Shown here one piece after another: positions 40,212 to 49,125 of a DNA stretch of 64,000 nucleotides. A program made the position numbers and the translations under genes. Position 1 is the stretch's first letter, and every line of letters starts with the position of its first letter. Origin of the DNA: Sphingomonas sp. LT1P40 (GTDB taxonomy: Bacteria; Pseudomonadota; Alphaproteobacteria; Sphingomonadales; Sphingomonadaceae); contig NZ_JAXOJT010000002.1 in assembly GCF_036663835.1 (NCBI RefSeq), positions 496,001-560,000 on the forward strand. Direction: 5' to 3'. Under the pieces are notes generated by a model, which saw only the letters and a program-made list of their open reading frames with translations, was not told where the DNA came from and ran no database searches.

Positions 40212-42341
40212 ATGGCCACACCCGAAACAACGACAGCAACCAACGCACCGCTGAGCGGCGGCGTGCGCGCCGTTTCGACGCCGCTTGCCGCGACGCTGTC
40301 GGTGTTGGTAACGATTCTCGGCCTGATGATCCTCGCCTGGACGGTGCTGTATGTCACCAAGGGTCGCTTTCTGAAGAGCACGTTCGAGCGAATCGCCAGC
40401 AGCTCGACCAATCGCGAGGTAAAGGTCGCGGGTGATTTTCAGCTCTATTTCGACCCGCTCGACCTGAAATTCGTGGCACAGAAGATGACGATTGCAAACC
40501 CGGAATGGGCGACCAAGCCGCATCTGTTCGCGGCCGATTCGATCCACACCCGAATCGCTCCGCTCTCGCTGTTGTTCGGCACCCGCTATCATGCGCGCTT
40601 CCTCGACCTTCAGAACGGCGCAATCGACCTGGAATGGAATGGTGAGCGCGCCAACACCTGGACCTTCGGCAGCGGCAAGGGCGAGCCGGTACAGTTTCCG
40701 ACGATCGACCGCGCGACGCTGGCGGGAACGACGCTGCGCTACAAGGATCCGCAGCTGCAATTGCTGACCGATTTGAAGTTCGAGACGGTCAAATCGACCG
40801 GCACGCGGATCGGCGACGCCGTGCGCTTTTCCGGCAATGGCGTCGCGCGAAAGACGCCGTTCACGCTGACCGGCGCGCTGCTCAGTCCCAATGAGACGGC
40901 GGGGCGCGGCAAGAACGAGCTGACGCTGCGTGCGCGCGCGGCGGGCAATATCATCACCGTCGACGGAACCCTGCCGAGCCTTGCGGATATCGAGAATGTC
41001 CCGCTGCGCACCACCGCGCGCGGCGCGAATCTTGCCAGCCTGCTCAACATCATCGGCGTCATGTTGCCGGAGACGCGCACTTATCGCGTGTCGGCCAATA
41101 TGGTGAAGTCGGGCGATCTCTACAGCTTCAGCGGGCTGCGCGGGCGGTTCGGCAACAGCGACCTGTCAGGCAAGTTCGCGGCGGATGCGCGCGGCGAGCG
41201 ATTGCTGATGACCGCCGATCTCTCCACGCGCTCGCTCGACATCGTCGATGCCGCACCGTTCATTGGCTACAACCCCGATATCGTCGCGTCGCGCGGGGCG
41301 ATGGCGGCGGCAGCGGCGGCCGGTGCGGCCCCGGCGGGCGTGCTGCCCGATGCGAACTTCCCGATCCAGTCGATGCAGGTGTTCGACGCGAAGGCGAAAT
41401 GGCGCGTGGCCGATGTGAAATCGCGCAGCGTGCCGATCTCGAACATCGACCTGACGGTAGAACTCGATCGCGGACGGCTGGCGCTGTCGCCGTTCACCTT
41501 CTCGATGGCGCGCGGCAACGTCGCGTCGGACATCATCCTGAACACGCGGGCGCGCCCGACCGCCGCCTCTTATGACGTGCGGCTGGCCCCCACGCCGATG
41601 AGCACGCTGCTGGCGGGTTGGGGTGTCGAAGAATCGGGGACGACGGGGACGGTCAAGGGCCGCATCAGGCTGGAGGGGCGCGGCGATTCATTACGCGACA
41701 CGCTGGCCAGTTCCGGCGGGCGCATCGCCTTCATCCTGCCCAGAGGCAGCTTCTGGACGCGCAACATCCAGCTCAGCGAACTCGATATCGGCACTTTCGT
41801 GCAAAAGATGTTCGAGGGGAAGCTGAAGGAGCCGGTGCAGATCAATTGCGGGCTGATCGCCTTTACCGTGCGCGGCGGGGTGGCTGCGGCCGACCCGATC
41901 CTGATCGATACGCAGAAAAGCGTGATGCTGGGGCGCGGGGGTTTCTCGTTCCGCAACGAGACGCTGGACCTCGCCTTCCGCGCCGATTCAAAGAAGTTCA
42001 GCGTGTTCGCCGGACAATCGCCGGTGGGGATCAACGGGACGTTCGCCACGCCGGGATACGACATCATCAGCGACCAGTTGCTGGGTCGCGCCGGTGCTGG
42101 GCTGGGTCTGGCGATCGTCGCCACGCCGCTGGCCGGCGTGCTGGCGTTCGTAGATGTCGGCGATGCCAAGTCGGCCGCATGCGGCCCGGTACTGGCAGGC
42201 GCGACGGCCAAGGCGCAGCGCACCACCGAAGGTGCCCCACGCGACGATGTCGGCAAGGGCACGACCGCCAAGTCGGAGGACGGCAAGCGGTCGAAGGGCG
42301 AGCGCAAGGAACAGCGCAAGAAGTTCCTCGGAATCTTCTGA
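40212..42341 (+). CDS. AsmA-family envelope protein
   Basis: 709 residues from ATG 40212 with ggagggg upstream. One N-terminal membrane helix (about 31-55, SVLVTILGLMILAWTVLYV) anchors a long periplasmic part with AsmA features: ADSIHTRIAPLSLLF, then the C-terminal AsmA_2 region with VKGRIRLEGRGDSLRDTLAS and LDIGTFVQKMFEGK. AsmA-like proteins are thought to form groove-shaped bridges moving phospholipid to the outer membrane. The C-terminus is a Lys/Arg-rich tail (KSEDGKRSKGERKEQRKK) that is unusual for the family. Confidence 0.88.
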   Translation: MATPETTTATNAPLSGGVRAVSTPLAATLSVLVTILGLMILAWTVLYVTKGRFLKSTFERIASSSTNREVKVAGDFQLYFDPLDLKFVAQKMTIANPEWATKPHLFAADSIHTRIAPLSLLFGTRYHARFLDLQNGAIDLEWNGERANTWTFGSGKGEPVQFPTIDRATLAGTTLRYKDPQLQLLTDLKFETVKSTGTRIGDAVRFSGNGVARKTPFTLTGALLSPNETAGRGKNELTLRARAAGNIITVDGTLPSLADIENVPLRTTARGANLASLLNIIGVMLPETRTYRVSANMVKSGDLYSFSGLRGRFGNSDLSGKFAADARGERLLMTADLSTRSLDIVDAAPFIGYNPDIVASRGAMAAAAAAGAAPAGVLPDANFPIQSMQVFDAKAKWRVADVKSRSVPISNIDLTVELDRGRLALSPFTFSMARGNVASDIILNTRARPTAASYDVRLAPTPMSTLLAGWGVEESGTTGTVKGRIRLEGRGDSLRDTLASSGGRIAFILPRGSFWTRNIQLSELDIGTFVQKMFEGKLKEPVQINCGLIAFTVRGGVAAADPILIDTQKSVMLGRGGFSFRNETLDLAFRADSKKFSVFAGQSPVGINGTFATPGYDIISDQLLGRAGAGLGLAIVATPLAGVLAFVDVGDAKSAACGPVLAGATAKAQRTTEGAPRDDVGKGTTAKSEDGKRSKGERKEQRKKFLGIF

Positions 42342-42389
42342 TACGCTTTGCGTGTTGCATTGGCGGCGGGCTTGGATGAGTCATCGGCG

Positions 42390-43442
42390 ATGGCCGCATT
42401 CGACCGCTTCATTCTGGACGCAGCAAATCGCCAGTTGTTGAGCGATACCGGTCCGGTCGAACTCAATGCTCGCTATTTCGACGCGCTGGCGCTGTTGGTG
42501 AGCGAAGCTGGACAGCTGGTGACCAAGGACCGGTTTCTGGAAACCGTGTGGCGCGGCGTGCCGGTGACCGACGAGGCGCTGACGCAATGTATCCGGACGC
42601 TCCGTCGTCAGCTCGGCGACGACGCCACCAATCCGCGTTTCATCGAAACGGTGCCGAAGCATGGCTATCGCTTCATCGCGCCGCTGGAGGCCGAGCAGCG
42701 GCAGGCGGCGGCATCAGAACCACCTGCGCCGGACGCATGGCGGCGGTTCGCGCCGCTGGCGGGGGCAGGGACGCTCGGCGCTGGCCTTGCGGGCGCAATC
42801 GGCGGGCTGTTTTATGGCTTTGGCGGCGCGGCGCAGCCGTTACAGCCGGGGACCGGGGCGACATCTGTGGTGATCGTGCTGTTCTGCGTTACTCTATTGA
42901 TGGCGGTGATCGGCGGGGCGGGCGTCAGCTTCGGCATCGCCGCAGCGCGCATTTTCAGCGGGCGGGCGTGGATGATCGTCGGGGGTGCGGCGGGTGGTAT
43001 GATCGTTGGCGGAATCGTCAAACTGCTCGGGCTCGACGCATTCAACCTGTTGTTCGGCCAGTCGCTTGGCAATTTTACCGGCGCGGGCGAGGGGGCGCTG
43101 CTCGGCGCTGCGGTCGGCATCGGTGCTTGGGCGACGGATCGAATCGCATTGCTGCGCCGCGCGGTCGCGATTGCGGCGCTGGCGGGCGGGACGGCTGGGG
43201 TTGGTATCGTGCTGATCGGTGGGCGCTTGCTGGGCGGCAGTCTCGCGCTGCTGGCGGCGCAATTCCCCAATTCACGGCTGCGGCTCGACCAGATCGGCGC
43301 GCTGTTTGGCGAAGAGGGGTTCGGACCGGTCAGTCAGGCTGCGACCGGCGGTCTGGAGGGCGCATTGTTTGCCGGATGTATTGTCGGCGGAATGCTGCTT
43401 GCCAACGGGCTCAATGCCCGCGACACCCAAGTGCCTCGATAA
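42390..43442 (+). CDS. Membrane-tethered winged-helix regulator (CadC-like)
   Basis: About 350 residues if started at ATG 42390; an in-frame TTG lies at 42348. The N-terminal 100 residues are an OmpR/PhoB-type DNA-binding domain: RYFDALALLVSEAGQLVTKD, VWRGVPVTDEALTQCIRTLR, FIETVPKHGYRFIAPLE. Instead of a receiver or TPR sensor, the rest is made of about six to seven Gly/Ala-rich membrane helices (from about 105 on). It resembles ToxR/CadC types with one-component membrane sensing, but with a multi-pass sensor. Signal unknown. It overlaps the convergent hisN end by 32 bases. Confidence 0.8.
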   Translation: MAAFDRFILDAANRQLLSDTGPVELNARYFDALALLVSEAGQLVTKDRFLETVWRGVPVTDEALTQCIRTLRRQLGDDATNPRFIETVPKHGYRFIAPLEAEQRQAAASEPPAPDAWRRFAPLAGAGTLGAGLAGAIGGLFYGFGGAAQPLQPGTGATSVVIVLFCVTLLMAVIGGAGVSFGIAAARIFSGRAWMIVGGAAGGMIVGGIVKLLGLDAFNLLFGQSLGNFTGAGEGALLGAAVGIGAWATDRIALLRRAVAIAALAGGTAGVGIVLIGGRLLGGSLALLAAQFPNSRLRLDQIGALFGEEGFGPVSQAATGGLEGALFAGCIVGGMLLANGLNARDTQVPR

Positions 43443-44193
43443 TCTCCTCGATCCGCGCCGGATCGCCCGCCGCGATCACTTCGCCATTGCTGCCCGCATG
43501 AAGCGGATCGCCTGCCCAGTCGCACATCCGGCCGCCCGCGCCCTCGACCACCGGCACCAGCGCCGCGAAATCGTGCAGCTTCAGCCCCGCCTCGATCACC
43601 AGATCGAGATGTCCCGACGCGACCAGCCCGTAATTATAGCAATCGCCGCCCAGCACGGTGCTCATCACCTGTGCGTCGATATGCTCGAACGCGTGCAGCT
43701 GTCCGTCGTCGAACAGGGCGGGCGAGGTGGTGGCGAGCAGGGCGTTCGACAGTTCGCGGCAGGTGCGCGCCGCAGCGGGCTTGCCGTTGAACGTCGTGCC
43801 CCGCCCCACCACGCCGATCCAGCGTTCGCCGATGATCGGCTGATCGATCACCCCCAGCACCGGCCAGTCGCCGTCCAGCAATGCGATCAGCGTGCCAAAG
43901 ATCGGGCGTCCGGCGATGAAACTGCGCGTCCCGTCGATCGGATCGAGCACCCAGGTCCGTCCGCTGGTGCCGGGACGCGTCTCCTCTTCCTCGCCGATGA
44001 TGCCGTCCATCGGCCGCTCGGCGATAATCAGCCGCCGCATCGCCGCCTCCGCCGCCTTATCCGCCAGCGTCACGGGTGAGGCATCGGCCTTGGCCTCCAG
44101 GCCGTATTCGCTGCGGAAATAGGGACGGATCGCCGCGCCCGCCGTGTCGGCTAGGCGTGCGGCAAGGTCGATATCGGCTTGGGAGACTGGCAT
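43411..44193 (-). CDS. hisN: Inositol monophosphatase family phosphatase, likely histidinol-phosphatase
   Basis: 260 residues. Metal-dependent phosphatase motifs are present: GEEEETRPG for the first acidic site, WVLDPIDGTRSFIAGRPIFG for the central DPIDGT, and KLHDFAALVPVVEGAGGRM (the usual WD-P-A-P-V-x-AGG variant) near the C-terminus. The motif set and length agree best with HisN, which dephosphorylates histidinol phosphate in actinobacteria and alphaproteobacteria; other inositol-phosphatase relatives are possible. Likely monocistronic. Confidence 0.85.
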   Translation of the reverse strand: MPVSQADIDLAARLADTAGAAIRPYFRSEYGLEAKADASPVTLADKAAEAAMRRLIIAERPMDGIIGEEEETRPGTSGRTWVLDPIDGTRSFIAGRPIFGTLIALLDGDWPVLGVIDQPIIGERWIGVVGRGTTFNGKPAAARTCRELSNALLATTSPALFDDGQLHAFEHIDAQVMSTVLGGDCYNYGLVASGHLDLVIEAGLKLHDFAALVPVVEGAGGRMCDWAGDPLHAGSNGEVIAAGDPARIEEIIEALGCRGH

Positions 44194-44509
44194 TGGGTGG
44201 ACCTAACGCGGGTGCGGCGGCTTCACCAGCCTGTTTGCCTTGCGGCCGGTGACGACGCGGTTGTTGACTCGTCGCTCTCCCGTCGGGAGAGGGCTGCGCA
44301 GACTTGAGTCGCGCTTCTTCAGCGTAGCCCTAGTCGGAGCTGAGTCAGGGGATCGCCTCCTGATAGCGCGTCGTCCCCTCATCCGACCTCCGCTAGGCAG
44401 CAAGCTGCCAAGCTGCGCTATCCTTTTCCCTCTGGAGGAGGTTTGGAACAGCGGCTATCAACCTCTAGCGCACACTAGACGCAGGCCGGACACCCGCGTC
44501 CCCGCCCAA
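44194..44509. other. Intergenic stretch without a gene; one hairpin
   Basis: No convincing coding region on either strand. A 7-bp inverted repeat ctctccc/gggagag with loop gtc is at 44275-44291. The gap holds a stretch with many stops and is possibly an intergenic repeat remnant. I see no promoter with confidence. Confidence 0.5.
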
Positions 44510-45295
44510 TCAAAACGGAAACCAGCGGCTCTTTTCGCTGAACTTCATATAGCCGACATTGACGCCCGCGCGCCAGCCGACGCCCAGCCGCACCGGGATC
44601 AACACCGTATCGCCGCGGCGCAGATAGGTGGCGGAGAAGCCGCCGACGAAATAGACGCGGCCCTCGCCCGCCGGGAAGCGCTTGTAGAGCTCCTGGCTGT
44701 CGTAGAGATTATAGACCAGCACGAACACCTTGTTGGCGTCGCCGCCGACATCGAAGCCGACCGATGGCCCGGTCCAATAGACTTTGCGCTCGCCCTCGAC
44801 GGCGTGGACCATCCGGCCAGACCCATAGCGCAGGCCGAGCACGATCGCGCCCGACCCCTCGCTGCCTGCGATATAGGCATTGGGTTCGCCCTGATCCTTC
44901 AAAATGTCCTCCAGCAATCCGGCGAGGCCGGTCGCGCCCTTGCCGAACACACCCTCGGCTTCGCTGACGACACGGGACCGATCGAAGGTCGCAGGTGCTT
45001 CGGGCTTGGCAAGTCCGTTGTCCGGCGCTGCGGCGGCAGCGGGCGGTGTGCCGGGGCCGGGCTGTTGCGGTGGATAGGGCTGGCTGTCGGGCGCACCTGC
45101 ATCGACCGGCTCGTCGACGGGCGGCGGATAGGCGGGTTCCTGCGGGATCGACGATTGCGGGAGATCCAGATCGGCATCGATCGCCGTGTCGGGATCGACG
45201 GTCTGCATGCGCTGTTGCGCCTGCGCCAGCGCAGGCCCCGTCATCAGCGACGGCACCGCCATCACCATCCCCAGCCAGATCAACGCGCGCCGCAT
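44510..45295 (-). CDS. DUF1134 (EipA-like) periplasmic protein
   Basis: 261 residues from ATG 45295, with ggaggg 8 bases upstream. Signal peptide: MRRALIWLGMVMAVPSLMTG through ALAQ. A Pro-rich linker (about 40-95) leads to the DUF1134 domain with GVFGKGATGLAGLLEDILKD, LGLRYGSGRMVHAVEGE, VGFDVGGDANKVFVLVYNLY and VGWRAGVNVGYMKFSEKSRW at the end. EipA-type proteins support cell-envelope integrity in Brucella/Caulobacter relatives; that role is family knowledge. Confidence 0.9.
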   Translation of the reverse strand: MRRALIWLGMVMAVPSLMTGPALAQAQQRMQTVDPDTAIDADLDLPQSSIPQEPAYPPPVDEPVDAGAPDSQPYPPQQPGPGTPPAAAAAPDNGLAKPEAPATFDRSRVVSEAEGVFGKGATGLAGLLEDILKDQGEPNAYIAGSEGSGAIVLGLRYGSGRMVHAVEGERKVYWTGPSVGFDVGGDANKVFVLVYNLYDSQELYKRFPAGEGRVYFVGGFSATYLRRGDTVLIPVRLGVGWRAGVNVGYMKFSEKSRWFPF

Positions 45296-45401
45296 GTCAA
45301 AACCCTCCCGCACCATGCCATTACGGTGTGCGTTGGCGCGGCGGCAATGAACCGGCGATGACCCGAGTCGATTTCGCGTTCAACCGCTGTAAAACGCGCC
45401 A

Positions 45402-45430
45402 TTGATCGCTTCTACAACGCTCGCTATAGC
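45402..45430 (+). promoter_or_regulatory. Promoter of tRNA-Ser
   Basis: ttgatc (45402-45407) and tatagc (45425-45430) are separated by exactly 17 bases, a good sigma-70-type pair. The tRNA begins 21 bases downstream. This is the clearest promoter in the window. Confidence 0.75.
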
Positions 45431-45450
45431 CGCCGCTCGCCGCAGGCACC

Positions 45451-45540
45451 GGAGACGTGGGTGAGTGGCTGAAACCAACGCTTTGCTAAAGCGTCGTACC
45501 GGGAACGGTACCGAGGGTTCGAATCCCTCCGTCTCCGCCA
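45451..45540 (+). tRNA. tRNA-Ser (GCT)
   Basis: 90 nt including encoded CCA. The acceptor stem ggagacg pairs with cgtctcc; the anticodon arm acgct-ttgctaa-agcgt places GCT at the anticodon, reading AGC/AGU. A long variable arm (tcgtaccgggaacggtaccga) and ggttcgaatcc T-loop are as expected for serine tRNA. The 3' end, including the CCA, is the attachment site of the integrative element that follows. Confidence 0.97.
45524..45540 (+). repeat. attL core: 17-bp direct repeat
   Basis: The last 17 bases of the tRNA gene (tccctccgtctccgcca) recur exactly at 61418-61434. Such a repeat of the tRNA 3' end is the standard trace of tyrosine-integrase insertion. The tRNA is left intact because the element supplies the same 3' bases. 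Confidence 0.93.
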
Positions 45541-45544
45541 GATT

Positions 45545-45560
45545 TCCAGTTTATGCTGGA
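45545..45560. terminator. Hairpin directly after tRNA-Ser, on the element side
   Basis: tccag (45545-45549) pairs with ctgga (45556-45560). A similar hairpin with a related sequence follows the core at attR (61436-61454). The element therefore restores not only the tRNA end but also a terminator-like hairpin downstream of it. Confidence 0.5.
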
Positions 45561-45702
45561 TAATCAGTGACTTAGCGAAAGCGACTTGTGCGGCCAAAGA
45601 GATTTGGTCCACACGTTGGTACATAAAGACCCGTTCGGCCGCGGGGATAGTATCGGTCAAGACCGTCCACCGTTTGTTGGACCGTGAATTGGATGCGCCG
45701 CT

Positions 45703-47421
45703 GTGAGCGGAAGCCGTGTCCAGCATCTGCAACGTCGATCGGGAATTTTTCACCTGCGCATACGGGTGCCCGACGACTTACGGTCGCTGGTCGGGCTGAC
45801 GGAGGTGCGGCGTTCGCTACGCACATATCAGCCATCCCGAGCCCGGACTTTAGCCGCAGTTTGCGCTGCGCGCGTGTTCGAGATGTTCGACATGGTAAGA
45901 ATGATGGAGTTATCGAAGGATCAGGTTCGCGGCCTGATCTGCAATCTGTTCAACGAAATGACGCGGGAAGTGGAAGGGGCAGCCGGTACGCGGCTGTCCG
46001 ATTGGGAACGCAACGAGCAGCTCTATTGCTCGTCGGAGATGACTGCGACCGCTCGTGTGCAACGAGCGCTGGGCGCATACGACGAAACGGTGCAATCAAT
46101 TGCACGGCGGGCTTTGGTGCCGGCCGGTATGCGGATGACCGACTTGTCGTCCGGCTCGCGCGACGATCTACTAGACGGCGCGGCTCGTGCGTTGGTTGAG
46201 CGTGAACGCTTGTATCAGCTGCGACTTTCCGATCGGCTCACACCTTTTGCCCCGTTTGATCCAATCTTTGCCCGGCCCGTCGAAGCGCCGCCGAACACGA
46301 GCGAGGTGTTTGTCGGTCCTACGCTCGGTGAAGCTATCGACACCTATCTGGCTACCAAGCGGCGCAGCTGGACAAGCAAGACGCATGTCATTCGGACCCG
46401 CTATCTCGGCTATCTTCGCCAGCACCTCGGCGATGAGCGCCCACTGACCTCAATCGCTGCACCCGACGTTCGTGGCTATCGGGACGCGATTGCCTGTCTT
46501 CGCCGGAACAGCGGGAAGGCAGTGCGCCAGACCTTCGCCGAGAAGCAGACGAAGAACACCTCCCATCGGATCAGCGACAGCACCGTCGCTTTGATCTTCG
46601 TTCCGACCCAAGCTTTCTTCCGCTGGTGCCTGTCCGAACAAGGCTATCTTGACCGCAACCCGGCTGAGAATATCCGCGTGCCGGTCGCTAAGCGGCCGAA
46701 GGGAAAGCGGTCGCGCCGTCCCTATTCGGCTGGTGAGTTGACACAGCTGTTCGTCGCCCCCCTCTTTACCGGCTGCCAGTCGGTAAAGTGGCGGCTTGTT
46801 TCCGGCACGCAGATTTTCCGCGATGCCTATTACTGGATCCCGATCCTTGGCTTCTACACCGGAGCCAGGCTCGGCGAGCTTGTTCAGCTGCATCACGCGG
46901 ACGTCGATAGCGAGGATGGCATCGCGTTTCTCCGCATTACCGAGGAGGGCAGCAGCACGGAGAACCGGCACGACACCAAGCACGTCAAGTCGGAAGCGGG
47001 CGTGCGCAGGATCCCGCTGCATTCTGACCTAATCGCTCTTGGCTTTCTGGATTTTGTCGAGAAGCGCCGGCACCAGCGCAAGGGCTCGAAGCGCCTGTTC
47101 CCGGAGATCAAGTTTGGGGCCGACGGGCAGGCTTCCACCGTCTTCAGCAAATGGTTCGGACGGCTGATGAGCAGGGCCGGACTGCATGACCCCGCATTGG
47201 TGTTTCACAGTTTCCGACACAATGCGGAGGATGCTTTCCGGGATGCGCTTCAGCCGCAGTACGTGATCGACCGCATTATTGGTCACAGCGATGGGACGAC
47301 GAGTGCGGGATATGGCGAGGGTGCGTCGCTGGTGACGCTGAAGGCAGCTGTCGAGGCGATGAGGCTGAAGGTGCGGCTTCCTATCGGCGTGACCGCCGAA
47401 ACCGGGGAGGTTTCAGCATGA
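45703..47421 (+). CDS. Tyrosine-type integrase of the element
   Basis: 572 residues from GTG 45703, unusually long. Residues about 1-200 form an extended N-terminus (RSGIFHLRIRVPDDLRSLVG near the start resembles the DUF6538 segment), about 205-320 the SAM-like core-binding domain and about 335-550 the catalytic domain. Catalytic residues: R389 (GARLGE), K429, H502 and R505 (HSFRHN), H528 (IGHSDG) and nucleophile Y537 (GYGEG). The gene starts 162 bases from attL and reads away from it. It overlaps the next gene by 4 bases, so the two are probably co-translated. Confidence 0.95.
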   Translation: MSGSRVQHLQRRSGIFHLRIRVPDDLRSLVGLTEVRRSLRTYQPSRARTLAAVCAARVFEMFDMVRMMELSKDQVRGLICNLFNEMTREVEGAAGTRLSDWERNEQLYCSSEMTATARVQRALGAYDETVQSIARRALVPAGMRMTDLSSGSRDDLLDGAARALVERERLYQLRLSDRLTPFAPFDPIFARPVEAPPNTSEVFVGPTLGEAIDTYLATKRRSWTSKTHVIRTRYLGYLRQHLGDERPLTSIAAPDVRGYRDAIACLRRNSGKAVRQTFAEKQTKNTSHRISDSTVALIFVPTQAFFRWCLSEQGYLDRNPAENIRVPVAKRPKGKRSRRPYSAGELTQLFVAPLFTGCQSVKWRLVSGTQIFRDAYYWIPILGFYTGARLGELVQLHHADVDSEDGIAFLRITEEGSSTENRHDTKHVKSEAGVRRIPLHSDLIALGFLDFVEKRRHQRKGSKRLFPEIKFGADGQASTVFSKWFGRLMSRAGLHDPALVFHSFRHNAEDAFRDALQPQYVIDRIIGHSDGTTSAGYGEGASLVTLKAAVEAMRLKVRLPIGVTAETGEVSA

Positions 47422-48380
47422 TCGTCTACGCATCCGAGCAGGATATCTTCCGGGCAACGAACGGCCTCACCTTCAGCGCCTCGCTCGCGCGGACATTGGC
47501 CTATTGTCTCTATTGGTCGCAGCACGCCACGCACTGGGATGGTGATGCGCCCATGATATGGAAGACTGGTCCGCAGCTGAACGCAGAATTGAGGATCGCA
47601 GCCCGGACTGCGAACCGGCATTTCAAGGAGTTGGCAAAGGCAGGATATTGGGTGCTGACCTATCGCCCCCGGCCGGGTACGATCGGTCCGGTCACGTGGT
47701 TAACCCTCACCGGGAAGTCTCTTCAGCTGTTGGAAACGGCGAAGGAGTTTGCGGCGAGCAGAGGCGCCAAGAAGGGGCTGGGTAACACCTCTTACGGACA
47801 CAACTGCCACCAGCCGGTGGGTGAAGACTGCGACCAGCCGATGGCGCAGAATGTGACATCAAAGAAGCTTCAACAATCAGAGAAGACGGCAAAGAAAGAG
47901 AAGAGTTTCATTCTTCCTAGCGAAGCAGGGAAGAAGGGAATGAACGAAACTTCCTCTTCGAAGATTTTCGGGGAGAAGGATAAAGGTGAGCCGAAAGCCC
48001 CCGGCTACGTGAAGGCAACGCCGCTGGATAGAGAGCTCGCTGCCCGCATTGGTTCAGCATGGACCACGGCGGGTCTGAAGGAATGGGATTGGTCCAGCGC
48101 GTACACATGGAAGCACATTGCCGAGGTTCGCACTAAGCTTGCGAAGATCGATATCGTCAGCCCGGAGCAGGCGAGTGTCTTCTTTGAGAAACTCCTCGAA
48201 AATTGGAGTTGGCTCAGGATAGGCATGCAGCCGCGATATGCATTCCACGATCTCAACCTGCACGCACCCAGCCCGATGGCCCTTGCTCACGAGTTTGAAG
48301 CCATCGGCAAGAAGGTGCTGGAGAAGATGTTGCCGCCGAAGCCGGGGCTAAAGCCCTTTAGCTTCGACGACGATCTCTAA
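47418..48380 (+). CDS. Winged-helix protein, possible replication initiator
   Basis: 320 residues, starting at ATG 47418 inside the integrase stop. The N-terminal 120 residues resemble a winged-helix replication/DNA-binding domain (TAARTANRHFKELAKAGYWV-like, with a wing PRPGTIGPVTWLTL); the middle is a polar, Lys/Ser-rich linker (about 150-205), then a helical C-terminal domain with WTTAGLKEWDWSSAYTWKHI. I recognise no exact family. Coupling to the integrase suggests a job in element excision or copying. Confidence 0.7.
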   Translation: MIVYASEQDIFRATNGLTFSASLARTLAYCLYWSQHATHWDGDAPMIWKTGPQLNAELRIAARTANRHFKELAKAGYWVLTYRPRPGTIGPVTWLTLTGKSLQLLETAKEFAASRGAKKGLGNTSYGHNCHQPVGEDCDQPMAQNVTSKKLQQSEKTAKKEKSFILPSEAGKKGMNETSSSKIFGEKDKGEPKAPGYVKATPLDRELAARIGSAWTTAGLKEWDWSSAYTWKHIAEVRTKLAKIDIVSPEQASVFFEKLLENWSWLRIGMQPRYAFHDLNLHAPSPMALAHEFEAIGKKVLEKMLPPKPGLKPFSFDDDL

Positions 48381-48444
48381 TCCGATTTTCCTTTCATGGT
48401 GCCGCAACAGGAATATCGCTTCACGGACAAACCACCCTCTATTC

Positions 48445-49125
48445 GTGAAGCTCGCCATGACCGCTGCAATTAACTTCATAGCCTACCTGCGCGTTTCGAC
48501 CGACAAACAGGGCGCTTTCGGCCTAGGAATAGAGGCTCAGCGAGAGGCGGTACGGCAATACGCTGGGACAGTCGGTGGCAATTTGGTCGCTGAGCATGTG
48601 GAGGTGGAGACGGGGCGTTCAGCGACCCGCCCAATCCTATTGCAATCAATTGCACAGTGCAAACGGGAGAGGGCGGTGCTGCTGATCGCCCGGCTCGACC
48701 GCCTCGCTCGATCTGTCAGCTTCGTGTCGTCTCTTATGGACGGCGGGGTGGAATTCGTTGCCGTCGACAACCCGGCCGCATCGAAGGTGATGCTCCAGAT
48801 GCTGGCGGTGTTTGGCGAATATGAGCGAGATCAAATAGCGGCTCGAACGAAGGCGGCGTTGGCTGCCGCACGGGCTAGAGGCGTTATCCTTGGTGCGCAC
48901 GGTAAAGTTTTAGCCGCCCGTCGTCGTTCCGACGCTGAAGTATTTGCCGAGGGTCTGCGTGGTCAGGTGGTGCAGGCGATGACGGATGGCGCGGGAACGT
49001 TGAGCGAGATCGCCCTGCATTTGAACCGGAGAGGATCCACCACACGTGAGGGCGCGACGTGGACCGCGCAGACTACTCAAAAAGTCTTGCAACGTCTCAA
49101 TCTTCGTACCCGTGCGATGTGTTGA
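48445..49125 (+). CDS. Serine recombinase (resolvase/invertase family)
   Basis: 226 residues from GTG 48445; ATG 48457 is an alternative. The catalytic domain has AYLRVSTDKQ (nucleophile Ser 14 from the ATG), LLIARLDRLARSVSFVSSLM and LQMLAVFGEYERDQIAARTK, all standard. The C-terminus is a helix-turn-helix (about 160-215). Size fits a resolvase, not a large serine integrase. Its presence beside a tyrosine integrase hints at dimer resolution or DNA inversion. An ttaacttcata word inside its 5' end matches the XRE operator at 50745. Confidence 0.9.
   Translation: MKLAMTAAINFIAYLRVSTDKQGAFGLGIEAQREAVRQYAGTVGGNLVAEHVEVETGRSATRPILLQSIAQCKRERAVLLIARLDRLARSVSFVSSLMDGGVEFVAVDNPAASKVMLQMLAVFGEYERDQIAARTKAALAAARARGVILGAHGKVLAARRRSDAEVFAEGLRGQVVQAMTDGAGTLSEIALHLNRRGSTTREGATWTAQTTQKVLQRLNLRTRAMC

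Noticed and set aside
45424..45753. Minus-strand frame across the tRNA
   Set aside because: Overlaps the tRNA gene completely and lies across attL; not coding.
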